The notes beneath the pieces were generated by a model. It ran no database searches. It had not been told where the DNA came from and saw only the letters and a program-made list of their open reading frames with translations. Below, piece after piece: positions 7,808 to 15,492 of a stretch of 64,000 nucleotides of DNA. Each line of letters begins with the position of its first letter. Within the stretch, counting starts at the first letter, position 1. Both the position numbers and the translations under genes were made by a program. The stretch is from Acrocarpospora corrugata (lineage in GTDB: Bacteria; Actinomycetota; Actinomycetes; Streptosporangiales; Streptosporangiaceae), in the NCBI RefSeq assembly GCF_009687845.1, contig NZ_BLAD01000041.1:62001-126000 (forward strand), given 5' to 3'.

Positions 7808-8332
7808 TCACGGGTGAGTGTCTGCTCGATGCTCACCCGTGCCCTCCAGATGGGCCAGATGCGCCGCCGCCGCGCCGAGATCGTCTTCTCCGAAGACCTG
7901 GATGCCGTTGGCGGTGAGCAATGCCGCCGTCACGCCCTCTCCGGCCACGCTGCGCCCCTCGAAGCTTCCGTCGTAAATGCGAAATATGCCGCAAGACGGA
8001 CTTCCTTCTTTGAGGATTGCCATCCGTACCCCAAAAGAACGAGCTGTGGTAAGTGCGGCATTTGCTCCTATGAGGAACATGTCGGTCACGTCGCCGCCGT
8101 CGGGGCGGAGTACCCGGGCTGTTCCGTTGAGGACAGCTTCGCCGCCCGCGCCGGCTTCGATCTCGGCGGGTGGGCGTGGCACCGGAAGTCCGCCCGCGAC
8201 TTCCGGACAGAACGAAACCAGCCTTCCCTCCGACCGCCACGCCGTCAGCAGGGCGTCGTCGCTGGTCTTGGCCCTGCCGTCGTAGCGCACCCGCCTCCCC
8301 AGCAGGCACGCGCTGACCAGTATCCGATCCAT
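7808..8332 (-). CDS. DUF523 family protein
   Basis: The 174-residue product begins MDRILVSACLLGRRVRYDG and carries SFCPEVAGGLPVPRPPAEI and LKEGSPSCG, the conserved Cys-containing blocks of DUF523. The cysteines (SACLLG, FCPE, PSCG) may bind metal or a cluster. Function is unknown in this family. ATG 8332 starts exactly at the family's usual N-terminus; the longer frame upstream is not conserved-looking. Confidence 0.82.
   Translation of the reverse strand: MDRILVSACLLGRRVRYDGRAKTSDDALLTAWRSEGRLVSFCPEVAGGLPVPRPPAEIEAGAGGEAVLNGTARVLRPDGGDVTDMFLIGANAALTTARSFGVRMAILKEGSPSCGIFRIYDGSFEGRSVAGEGVTAALLTANGIQVFGEDDLGAAAAHLAHLEGTGEHRADTHP
7809..7841. terminator. Hairpin between convergent genes
   Basis: CACGGGTGAG (7809-7818) pairs perfectly with CTCACCCGTG (7832-7841) across a 13-base loop. 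It overlaps the last codons of the DUF523 gene and lies 40 bases behind the secreted-protein gene. There is no T-run, so it may be only a weak, bidirectional stop. Confidence 0.4.
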
Positions 8333-8547
8333 CGTCCCATTCTCGCAGCCTCCCCAACGAGATGAGCAACCCTCACAAAATTCCGTTGAATATGCGATTA
8401 GTACCAACCAGGAGGGCAATCCTTACTCATGATGATTAATCCTTCCGTCCGGCCCCAACCGCCTCATAGATTCCCGTAGTTGATATTCCGTGCTTTCTCT
8501 ACTCTTGGCCAGGTTGTTCTGGTGGGCGACCGGCTAGGGAGTAACGA

Positions 8548-8919
8548 GTGATCGGAATCGAGGACTGCCTCTTCGAGGCGATGTCCATCCCTGGGGCGCT
8601 CGGCGCGATCCTCGTGGACCACGCCACCGGGACGGCGGTCGCGACCCGCGGGCTCCCCGACCCGGAGCGCTCGGCGGGCGGGCTGAGCGAGGCCTTCCGC
8701 GCCACCCAGATCGGCCTGGCGCTGTCCTCCCCGGATGGAACGGTCCGGATCGATGACATGATCATCACCACCGACCAGGGCTACCAGCTGATCAAACCGA
8801 TGGAGACGCCCTTCGACGGGCCGCTGCTGATCTGCGTGCGGCTCGATCTGAGCCGCGCCAACCTGGGTCTGGCCCGGCACCGCCTGCAGACCATCTCGCG
8901 CCAGCTGATCGCCTCGTGA
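8548..8919 (+). CDS. Roadblock/LC7-like protein, first of cluster
   Basis: The 123-residue product (IGIEDCLFEAMSIPGALGAI, then MIITTDQGYQLIKPM and ending LDLSRANLGLARHRL) has the alpha-beta pattern of roadblock/LC7 proteins. It aligns over its whole length with the cluster's last gene (LDRTRANLAMARHNL). In bacteria such proteins bind small Ras-like GTPases (MglB type) or form regulatory dimers. GTG 8548 has AGGGAG upstream. Three bases separate its stop from the next start, so the genes are cotranscribed. Confidence 0.72.
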   Translation: MIGIEDCLFEAMSIPGALGAILVDHATGTAVATRGLPDPERSAGGLSEAFRATQIGLALSSPDGTVRIDDMIITTDQGYQLIKPMETPFDGPLLICVRLDLSRANLGLARHRLQTISRQLIAS

Positions 8920-8922
8920 ACC

Positions 8923-9774
8923 ATGGCGGAACCGAGCATCGAGACGACCCTGACCGGCCTGGCCGACGACGGCGCGACGGGCGCGCTGCGGGCGGGGCGG
9001 GCGGGCACGATCTATCTGCACGAGGGCCGGGTGTCTCATGTCGAGTGCGCCGGGACGCCGAGCGTGGAGGAGCTGCTGACCGCTTCGGGGCGGATCAGCG
9101 CCAACGGGGTCAGGACCACCCGGCAGGCGGCGGTCGGGGACGGCGGCGACGTGCTGGTCAGGCGCGGCGTGCTGACCCGGGGGGAGCTGCAGCTGTGCGT
9201 GCTGGGCGCGACCCTGGACGCGTCGTTCTTCCTGTTCGGGGTGGCGGGGCCGAAGCTCAGATTCAAGGACGGGGACCGGCACTGGCTGGGCACGCACTGG
9301 TACTTCGACGTGCCGGCGCTGTTCCAGGAGTGCCGCCGGCGGCGGGCCCGGCTGGATCGGGCCTGGCCGTCGGCCGAGCTGGACACCCGGCCGGTACGGC
9401 CGGTCCGGCGGATCGGGTCGCGGCACGTGGCGCTGTCCGGGCCGCAGTGGGAGATCCTGCTGGCCGCGGATGGGGAGAGCGCCCCCGCCGAACTGGCCAA
9501 GAAGATCGGCCTGTCCGCGTACGCGACGCTGGTGGCCGTCCGCGAGCTGGCCGCGGCGGATCTTCTGATCAAGCCGGAACCGCCGCCATCCGAAGCGGAA
9601 CCCGAGCCCGAGCCGGAGCAGGTGTTGCCGCGCCGTACCGACCGGTCGGGTTTGCGGCCGGGGCTGGGACCGGACGGCCGGAAAGCGAACACGATCATGC
9701 CGGAGACCAGTGGAGACCCGACGGACGTGAATCTGCTCATCAGGCTGCGCGACGCGCTGGAGGCCCTCCAGTGA
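8923..9774 (+). CDS. DUF4388-like protein with winged-helix domain
   Basis: The N-terminal half (LADDGATGALRAGRAGTIYL, HEGRVSHVECAGTPSVEELL) fits the DUF4388/PATAN-like pattern found in bacterial signalling proteins. Residues about 170-220 (QWEILLAADGESAPAELAKK, then AVRELAAADLLI) look like a winged helix. A charged EPEPEPEQ linker and a short C-terminal helix finish the 283-residue product. It lies between roadblock-like genes, so it may be their output or scaffold; that is inference. Confidence 0.6.
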   Translation: MAEPSIETTLTGLADDGATGALRAGRAGTIYLHEGRVSHVECAGTPSVEELLTASGRISANGVRTTRQAAVGDGGDVLVRRGVLTRGELQLCVLGATLDASFFLFGVAGPKLRFKDGDRHWLGTHWYFDVPALFQECRRRRARLDRAWPSAELDTRPVRPVRRIGSRHVALSGPQWEILLAADGESAPAELAKKIGLSAYATLVAVRELAAADLLIKPEPPPSEAEPEPEPEQVLPRRTDRSGLRPGLGPDGRKANTIMPETSGDPTDVNLLIRLRDALEALQ

Positions 9775-9815
9775 TCACGCGCCCGTGGCTCAAGCGGGCC
9801 GGAAAGGGCTTCTCC

Positions 9816-10184
9816 ATGGATCTGCGGCGGGAAATACACGAGGAGATGATGCTCCTGCGCGGCCGTACGCCGGAGATCACCGGCCTGCTGGTCTGCACGG
9901 CCGACGGGATGCTCGTGTCGGCCGACATCGCCGGCGGCGTGGACCAGACGGCGGCGCTGACCTCGGCGGTGCTCTCGATGAGCCGCCGGATGACCGACCT
10001 GACCCAGGTCGGGGAGCTGGTGGAGACGCTGATCTCCGGCACCCGCGGCTACACGGCCTGCTACGCCGCGGGCCCCAAGCTCGTCCTCACCGTGCTGGCG
10101 GCCCAGGGAGCCAATCTCGGGCTGCTGCGGATCGAGGGCAGAAAGACGGCGGCGAAGATCGCCGCCATCGTCGAGCACGAATAG
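9816..10184 (+). CDS. Roadblock/LC7 domain protein
   Basis: The 122-residue product contains the most canonical roadblock core of the cluster: EITGLLVCTADGMLVSADIA, a central helix with LSMSRRMTDL, and the strand pair GYTACYAAGPKLVLTVLAAQ, ending in a GLLRIEGR helix. ATG 9816 has GGAAAGGG seven bases upstream. A GTG at 9771 that overlaps the previous stop is the alternative start and would add 15 residues. Confidence 0.82.
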   Translation: MDLRREIHEEMMLLRGRTPEITGLLVCTADGMLVSADIAGGVDQTAALTSAVLSMSRRMTDLTQVGELVETLISGTRGYTACYAAGPKLVLTVLAAQGANLGLLRIEGRKTAAKIAAIVEHE

Positions 10185-10204
10185 AACCGACAAGGAGCAA
10201 TGCC

Positions 10205-10576
10205 ATGCCGAACATGGACATATCACTCAAGGAAATGATGGGCATCGACGGTGCCGTCGGCGCGGCCGTGGTCGACTACAGCAGCGGGATGGCGCTCGGC
10301 GTCCTCGGCGGCTCCAAGGACCTGGACCTCCAGGTCGCGGCGGCCGGGAACACCGAGGTGGTCAAGGCCAAGCTGCGCACCATGGACTCGCTCGGCCTCA
10401 AGGACACCATCGAGGACATTCTCATCTCGCTGGGCTCGCAGTACCACGTCATCCGCCCCATCGCCGGCCGCGGCGGCAAGGGCCTGTTCCTCTATCTGGC
10501 CCTCGACCGGACCAGGGCCAACCTGGCGATGGCCCGGCACAACCTCCGGGCCATCGAGGACAAGCTCGACATCTAG
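10205..10576 (+). CDS. Roadblock/LC7-like protein, last of cluster
   Basis: The 123-residue product (MMGIDGAVGAAVVDYSSGMA, DTIEDILISLGSQYHVIRPI, LALDRTRANLAMARHNLRAI) is a paralogue of the cluster's first gene. AAGGAG precedes ATG 10205. Its stop codon overlaps the stop of the convergent hydrolase gene at a CTAG. Confidence 0.75.
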   Translation: MPNMDISLKEMMGIDGAVGAAVVDYSSGMALGVLGGSKDLDLQVAAAGNTEVVKAKLRTMDSLGLKDTIEDILISLGSQYHVIRPIAGRGGKGLFLYLALDRTRANLAMARHNLRAIEDKLDI

Positions 10577-11427
10577 CCGGCCCGCGAGGTCAGCTCGGTG
10601 ATCGCGGCCACGAACTCCGGCCAGAGCAGCCGGGGCAGGTCGTGTCCCATGCCGGGGAAGGTGAGCAGTTTGGCGCCGGGGATGGCGTCGGCGGTGGCCA
10701 CGCCCCCCGGCGGCGTGATCAGCGGATCGTCGTCGCCGTGGATGACCAGCGCCGGCACGCTCAGTTCACGCAGCCGTTCGGTCCGGTCGGGCGCGGACAT
10801 GATCGCGATGAGCTGCCTGGTCGCGCCCGCCGGGTCGTAGCAGCGGTCGTAGCTGGTGCCCGCCACGGCCGCGACCCGGTCGGGCTCGATCGGGTAGCCG
10901 GGCGAGCCGATCACCCGGAACACCTCGAACGCGCGCTGCACGGCCTCGTCCCGGTTCCGGGCGGGCGGGCTCATCAGCGCGCCCATCGCCGCCTCGGTGG
11001 CGGGCGAGACGGCCAGGCTGGGGGTGGACATGATCGAGGTGAGGCTGCGCACCCGCGCCGGAGCCGCGAGGGCGAGCGTCTGCGCGACCATCCCGCCCAT
11101 CGAGGCGCCGACCACGTGCGCGCTCGCCCACCCCAGCGTGTCCATCAGCCCGGCCGTGTCCGCGGCCATGTCCTCCAGCGTGTACGGCACCGCCGCCGCG
11201 TCCCCGCCCAGCGCCGCCAGCAGATCGGCCGGCTCGTCGACGTGCGTGGACAGCCCCATGTCCCGGTTGTCGAAGCGCACGACCTGGTGTCCCTCGGCCA
11301 CCAGCAGGCCGATGAACTCCTCATCCCAGGCCACCATCTGCATGCCCAGCCCCATGATCAGCAGGAGCGGGCGGCCGGTCCCGAAGACCTCGTACTCGAT
11401 GTCGATCCCGTGCACGGTGGTTCGCAT
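10573..11427 (-). CDS. Alpha/beta hydrolase
   Basis: The 284-residue product has the oxyanion turn IMGLGMQMVAWDEEF, nucleophile elbow GASMGG, acid in HGDDDPLI and histidine in GMGHDLP, so the triad is complete. The family resembles aclacinomycin methylesterase/epoxide-hydrolase-like enzymes of actinomycetes, but the substrate is unknown. ATG 11427 is followed by a clean N-terminus (MRTTVHGIDIEYEVFGTG). No Shine-Dalgarno sequence is seen; a perfect palindrome lies immediately upstream. Confidence 0.88.
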   Translation of the reverse strand: MRTTVHGIDIEYEVFGTGRPLLLIMGLGMQMVAWDEEFIGLLVAEGHQVVRFDNRDMGLSTHVDEPADLLAALGGDAAAVPYTLEDMAADTAGLMDTLGWASAHVVGASMGGMVAQTLALAAPARVRSLTSIMSTPSLAVSPATEAAMGALMSPPARNRDEAVQRAFEVFRVIGSPGYPIEPDRVAAVAGTSYDRCYDPAGATRQLIAIMSAPDRTERLRELSVPALVIHGDDDPLITPPGGVATADAIPGAKLLTFPGMGHDLPRLLWPEFVAAITELTSRAG

Positions 11428-11430
11428 GCG

Positions 11431-11449
11431 AACAGAATTCCATTCTGTT
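11431..11449 (-). promoter_or_regulatory. Palindromic operator at the hydrolase start
   Basis: AACAGAAT-TCC-ATTCTGTT has two perfect 8-base arms around a 3-base centre, three bases from the hydrolase ATG. Size and symmetry suit a TetR-family or similar dimeric repressor. No such regulator is adjacent. Confidence 0.5.
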
Positions 11450-11463
11450 TGCCCGCCGGGCAA
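11449..11463 (-). terminator. Short hairpin behind the LRR-thioredoxin gene
   Basis: TTGCCCG-C-CGGGCAA starts two bases after the stop codon of the LRR-thioredoxin gene. It is GC-rich but lacks a T-run. Confidence 0.3.
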
Positions 11464-11464
11464 G

Positions 11465-12643
11465 TCATACCGAAACGGATTCCTTCTGCAGCACGCCGGT
11501 GATCTCGCGGATCAGATCGGCCGGCGCCCGCGACCCGCCCACCCGCAGCAGCTCGCGCCCCCCGTGCAGCAGCAGCACGCTGGGCACGGCCTTGATCCCG
11601 AAGTGCTCGGCCGCGCCCGCCGCGACCGTGACGTCGATGGCGGCCCCGGCCAGCTCGCCGTGATACTCGGCGAGAATCCGGTCGAACATCGGGCCCAGGC
11701 GCTCGCAGACCGGCGATTCCGGCTCGCTGAAGTCGAGCAGCACCGGCACCGGGCCGCGCAGCAGCTCGTGCAGCTCCTGCGGGCGGGTGATCCGCGGGCG
11801 CTGCGGCCGGGGCGCCGGGCCGAGGTCGTGGTCGGCCAGCATCCGGGCGTAGGCGTCGGCGTGCTCCGGCGGGGCGGACAGGCCGTTGACGGCGAGCCCC
11901 GCGAACAGGAACCGGGCGCAGGCCGCCCTCGGCACCCGGTCCAGGTCGATCTCGCGCAGCGGCGGCGCCAGGCTCAGCACCGCGTCCGCGTCCACGGCGC
12001 CGGCCAGCGACAGCACCCGCAGGCTGCGGGTCCGGCCCAGCCGCCTGAGCTGGCCCGGCTCGAACCTGAGCCCGCCGAGCCGCAGGTAGCCCAGGTCGGG
12101 CGGCGTGGTCAGGGCGCCCAGGCCGGAGCCGGTGATGGTGTCCCCTGAGACGGCCAGCACCGCCAGCGGCAGTTCGGCGACCCGGGCGAACACCTGGTCG
12201 GTGAGGGCCTGGCCGCGCAGCCGTACGGTGAGTAGTGGCGAGTCGGGGAAGGCGAAATCGCCGAGCATCCGGTCCGAGCGCAGGTTGAGCGTCTCCAGGG
12301 CGCGCATCGAGCGCAGCACGGCCAGTCCGTGGTCGGTGAAATCCCCGCTCAGGCTGAGGTCGCGCAGGCCGCTCTGCCGGGCCACGACCGGCAGGTCCTC
12401 ATCGCGGACGTTGTCCAGGTCCAGGCCGTCGACCGGCGGCAGCTCGGCCAGCCGGGACGGGCCGTCGGCCACGTAGGTGATCTCGATGTGCCCCGGCACC
12501 TCCACCGTGCCGACCGGGTGGAACTCACCCGTGAGCTGGTCGGCGGGCAGGTCGTCGAGGACCAGATACCGGATGACTCCGGGCAGGCAGTCATCCGGAA
12601 AGCGGACAGTTCGATTCGTTCCAACGCTTCTAAGTTCCCCCAT
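11465..12643 (-). CDS. Leucine-rich-repeat protein with thioredoxin-fold C-terminus
   Basis: In the 392-residue product, residues about 75-230 carry irregular leucine-rich repeats (LRDLSLSGDF, LETLNLRSD, LGYLRLGGLR, LRVLSLAGAV). Residues about 290-385 are thioredoxin-like: VPVLLDFSEPESPVCERLGP, then FGIKAVPSVLLLHGG with the cis-proline. At the WCGPC position the sequence has E-S-P-V-C, so only the second cysteine remains; a dithiol exchange is not possible. It may be a binding or monothiol domain. The start is uncertain; ATG 12643 lacks a strong ribosome site. It diverges from the Crp/Fnr gene. Confidence 0.65.
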   Translation of the reverse strand: MGELRSVGTNRTVRFPDDCLPGVIRYLVLDDLPADQLTGEFHPVGTVEVPGHIEITYVADGPSRLAELPPVDGLDLDNVRDEDLPVVARQSGLRDLSLSGDFTDHGLAVLRSMRALETLNLRSDRMLGDFAFPDSPLLTVRLRGQALTDQVFARVAELPLAVLAVSGDTITGSGLGALTTPPDLGYLRLGGLRFEPGQLRRLGRTRSLRVLSLAGAVDADAVLSLAPPLREIDLDRVPRAACARFLFAGLAVNGLSAPPEHADAYARMLADHDLGPAPRPQRPRITRPQELHELLRGPVPVLLDFSEPESPVCERLGPMFDRILAEYHGELAGAAIDVTVAAGAAEHFGIKAVPSVLLLHGGRELLRVGGSRAPADLIREITGVLQKESVSV

Positions 12644-12699
12644 GATCGGTTCGATGCCCAGGCCGGTGACCTGGACAAACGTCGGGCAAGATGATTTAT

Positions 12700-12711
12700 G
12701 GGAACGTTCCC
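12700..12711. promoter_or_regulatory. Perfect palindrome GGGAACGTTCCC
   Basis: A 12-base perfect palindrome lies in the divergent promoter region between the LRR-thioredoxin gene and the Crp/Fnr gene, 62 bases before the latter's ATG. It could bind the Crp/Fnr protein or another dimeric regulator; it does not match the classic CRP half-site TGTGA. Confidence 0.35.
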
Positions 12712-12772
12712 GGTAGCAGTCCGATAACAGCCCGTGCGTTGTACGGTACGCGTGTGGTTCGATTCGACCGTT

Positions 12773-13483
12773 ATGAGCCACTTATCCGAGCACGATCGGT
12801 GGCCTGCCACGAGCCTGATGGGCATGCTCGGCGGCGCCGACCAGAACGCGCTGCTGTCCAAGGGCGTCATACGCAGGTTTCCCGCCGGGGAGACCCTCAT
12901 TCACGAAGGCGACCGGCGAGATGAGGTCTATCTCCTGGTCAGCGGCTTCGTGAAGATCTTCGGCAACACCTACGACGGCCGCCAGGTGCTGCTCTCCATC
13001 CGGACCACCGGCGACCTCATCGGCGAACTGGCCGCGCTGGACGGCGAGCCGCGTTCTGCCACCGTCACCGCCGCCACCAAGACCGAGACGCGGATGTTCG
13101 CCAGCGACACCTTCCGCGCCTTCCTGGACGCCCACCAGACCACCGCCCAGGCCGTCCAGCGCTACGTCACCCGCAAGCTCCGGCTGGCCACCCGGCACCG
13201 GATCGACGTGGGCGGCGCGTCCGTGCTGGTCCGGCTGGCCCGGGTGCTGGACCGGCTGGCCGCCTCGCACGGCCGCAGGACCGAGGGCGGGATCCGGATC
13301 GAGGTGCCGCTCAGCCAGGTCGAGCTGGCCGCCCTGGTGGGCGCGGCCGAGCCGAGCGTGCACCGGGCCCTGAGCGAGCTGCGGCAGCGCGGCATCGTGG
13401 TCACCGGCTACCGGCACATCATGATCGTGGACAGCGCCGGGCTCACCGACGCCGCCCAGGAGGCCCCGGAATCCATCGGTTGA
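12773..13483 (+). CDS. Crp/Fnr-family transcription regulator
   Basis: The 236-residue product has an N-terminal cyclic-nucleotide-binding jelly roll (GVIRRFPAGETLIHEGDRRD, then IGELAALDGEPRSATVTA near the phosphate cassette) and a C-terminal winged helix (VPLSQVELAALVGAAEPSVH). The FNR iron-sulphur cysteines are absent, so it is closer to the cNMP or ligand-free branches. ATG 12773 is chosen because the jelly roll begins normally behind it. It stands first in a row of same-strand genes that also includes a cNMP-binding histidine kinase. Confidence 0.88.
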   Translation: MSHLSEHDRWPATSLMGMLGGADQNALLSKGVIRRFPAGETLIHEGDRRDEVYLLVSGFVKIFGNTYDGRQVLLSIRTTGDLIGELAALDGEPRSATVTAATKTETRMFASDTFRAFLDAHQTTAQAVQRYVTRKLRLATRHRIDVGGASVLVRLARVLDRLAASHGRRTEGGIRIEVPLSQVELAALVGAAEPSVHRALSELRQRGIVVTGYRHIMIVDSAGLTDAAQEAPESIG

Positions 13484-13545
13484 TGGAGTCTGGGCCCCGG
13501 CCCGCTGGCTACCCTCACGGAAGTTCGCCATCGAGGAGGATCGCG

Positions 13546-13809
13546 TTGACAAGCGACGAGGTCGTGCCCGCATTCCCGGGCCCCCTGCCAGTCGAATCGC
13601 TGGACGCCCACATCGGCAGACTGCTCGCGGCGCTGCCGCCGAGCGGAGCCGAGGCCGTCAGGTCCGACCTGGAGACCCTGGTGCACACGCTGACCGAGCT
13701 GGCCTTCCGCATCGAGGTGGACAAGCCGGGCGCGGCCGACGCCTGCCGGAGCACCAGGGACTCGCTGGAGCGGCTGATGTCCCTTGAAGGTCCACTTTCC
13801 GGCGGTTAG
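13546..13809 (+). CDS. Small protein of unknown function
   Basis: A TTG start with GAGGAGG seven bases upstream gives an 87-residue, mostly helical acidic protein (SLDAHIGRLLAALPPSGAEA, TLTELAFRIEVDKPGAADA). No family is recognised. It sits between the Crp/Fnr gene and the response-regulator gene and probably belongs to the same module. Longer readings from ATG 13480 would include the ribosome site. Confidence 0.6.
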   Translation: MTSDEVVPAFPGPLPVESLDAHIGRLLAALPPSGAEAVRSDLETLVHTLTELAFRIEVDKPGAADACRSTRDSLERLMSLEGPLSGG

Positions 13810-13824
13810 CCATACCGTGGTTGT

Positions 13825-15492
13825 ATGGATCGCATGGCGAATCCCGCGATTCTCACGGTCGACGATGATCCGGCGGTCTCCCGCGCGGTCTCCCGTGACC
13901 TGCGCCGCCGCTACGGCGAGCGCTACCGCGTGGTCCGGGCCGACTCGGGCGACACGGCGCTGGAGGCCCTCAGGGAACTCAAGCTCCGCGGCGAGCAGGT
14001 GGCGATCCTGCTCGCCGACTACCGCATGCCGCACATGAACGGTATCCAGTTCCTGGAATCGGCGATGGACCTGTTCCCGCTGGCCCGCCGGGTGCTGCTG
14101 ACCGCGTACGCCGACACCGACGCCGCCATCGATGCGATCAACGTGGTGGACGTCGACCACTACCTGCTGAAACCGTGGAACCCGCCGGAGGAGAAGCTCT
14201 ACCCGGTGGTGGACTCGCTGCTGGACGCCTGGCGGGCCAGCCCCGAGCCGCGCGCCTCGGAGGTCCGGGTGGTCGGGCATCGCTGGTCGGCGCCGTCGTT
14301 CGCGGTGCGGGACTTCCTGGCCAGGAACCTGGTGCCGTACCGGTGGCTGCTGGCCGACGAGCCGGAGGGCGGGCGGCTGCTGGCCGCGGCCGGGCTCACC
14401 GCCGAGGACGTGCCGCTGGTGCTGACCGCGGACGGCAAGTCGCTGGCCACGCCCACCGAGGCCGACCTGGCGGTGCACGTCGGGCTGACCACCAACCCGA
14501 TGCTGGACTTCTACGACCTGGTCGTGGTCGGCGCCGGCCCGGCCGGTCTGGGCGCGGCCGTGTACGGCGCGTCCGAGGGCCTGCGCACCGTCCTGGTCGA
14601 GCAGCGCGCCACCGGCGGGCAGGCCGGGCAGAGCAGCAGGATCGAGAACTATCTCGGCTTCCCCGACGGCGTCTCCGGCGCGCAGCTGACCGAACGGGCC
14701 CGCCGGCAGGCGCTCAGGTTCGGGGCCGAGCTGCTGACCACCCGGGAGGCCGTCGGCCTGGAGTCCGGCGGCAACACCCGGCTGCTGCACTTCGGCGACG
14801 GCACCTCGATCGCCGCGCACGCGGTGGTGCTGGCCACCGGCGTCTCCTACCGCATGCTGGACGCGCCGGGCCTGGCGGAGCTGACCGGGCGCGGCGTCTT
14901 CTACGGCTCGGCCTCGACCGAGGCGCCGAGCTGCTTCGAGCAGGACGTCTACATCGTCGGCGGGGCCAACTCGGCGGGGCAGGCGGCGGTGCACTTCGCC
15001 AGGTACGCGTCCCGGGTGCACCTGCTGATCAGGGGAGCTGACCTCCGCAACTCCATGTCCAGCTACCTGATCCAGCAGATCGAGGCGATCGAGAACATCG
15101 TGGTCTCGCCGTACACCGAGGTGATCGCGGCGGACGGGGGCGATCATCTGGAGCGGCTGACCCTGTGTGATCCCCGGTCCCGGCAGAGCCGGGTGGTGGA
15201 GACCTCGTGGCTGTTCATCTTCATCGGGGCGGAGCCGCGGACGGCCTGGCTGGACGACGCGGTGGTGCGGGACCGGCTCGGGTTCGTGCTGACCGGGCCC
15301 GACCTGCTGAGCGAGGGCAAGCGGCCGCCGGGGTGGACGCTGCCGCGCGATCCGTACCATCTGGAGTGCAGCATGCCGGGCGTGTTCGCGGCCGGGGACG
15401 TGCGGGCGGACTCGGTCAAGCGGGTCGCCTCCGCGGTCGGCGAGGGGGCGATGGCCGTGTCGTTGATCCACCGCTATCTGGAGACCCAATGA
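13825..15492 (+). CDS. Response regulator fused to thioredoxin-reductase-like flavoprotein
   Basis: Residues 1-125 form a receiver domain with acidic pocket D13-D15, phospho-acceptor D65 (LLADYRMPHMNG) and K116. Residues about 145-225 are a thioredoxin/glutaredoxin-fold insert (SAPSFAVRDFLARNLVPYR) without cysteines. From about 228 a two-dinucleotide-fold flavoprotein follows: FAD motif GAGPAG at 236-241, GGQAGQSSRIENYLGFP, NAD(P)-site IVGGANSAGQAA, and terminal FAAGDVR. The family's CxxC in the middle domain reads GSAS (361-364), with a lone C370 nearby, so it is not a standard thioredoxin reductase. The kinase gene starts within its stop codon (ATGA), implying translational coupling and a two-component pair. 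Confidence 0.9.
   Translation: MDRMANPAILTVDDDPAVSRAVSRDLRRRYGERYRVVRADSGDTALEALRELKLRGEQVAILLADYRMPHMNGIQFLESAMDLFPLARRVLLTAYADTDAAIDAINVVDVDHYLLKPWNPPEEKLYPVVDSLLDAWRASPEPRASEVRVVGHRWSAPSFAVRDFLARNLVPYRWLLADEPEGGRLLAAAGLTAEDVPLVLTADGKSLATPTEADLAVHVGLTTNPMLDFYDLVVVGAGPAGLGAAVYGASEGLRTVLVEQRATGGQAGQSSRIENYLGFPDGVSGAQLTERARRQALRFGAELLTTREAVGLESGGNTRLLHFGDGTSIAAHAVVLATGVSYRMLDAPGLAELTGRGVFYGSASTEAPSCFEQDVYIVGGANSAGQAAVHFARYASRVHLLIRGADLRNSMSSYLIQQIEAIENIVVSPYTEVIAADGGDHLERLTLCDPRSRQSRVVETSWLFIFIGAEPRTAWLDDAVVRDRLGFVLTGPDLLSEGKRPPGWTLPRDPYHLECSMPGVFAAGDVRADSVKRVASAVGEGAMAVSLIHRYLETQ

Noticed and set aside
13408-15489. 693-codon minus-strand frame
   Set aside because: His/Arg/Gly-rich complement of the receiver-flavoprotein gene; no family resemblance.
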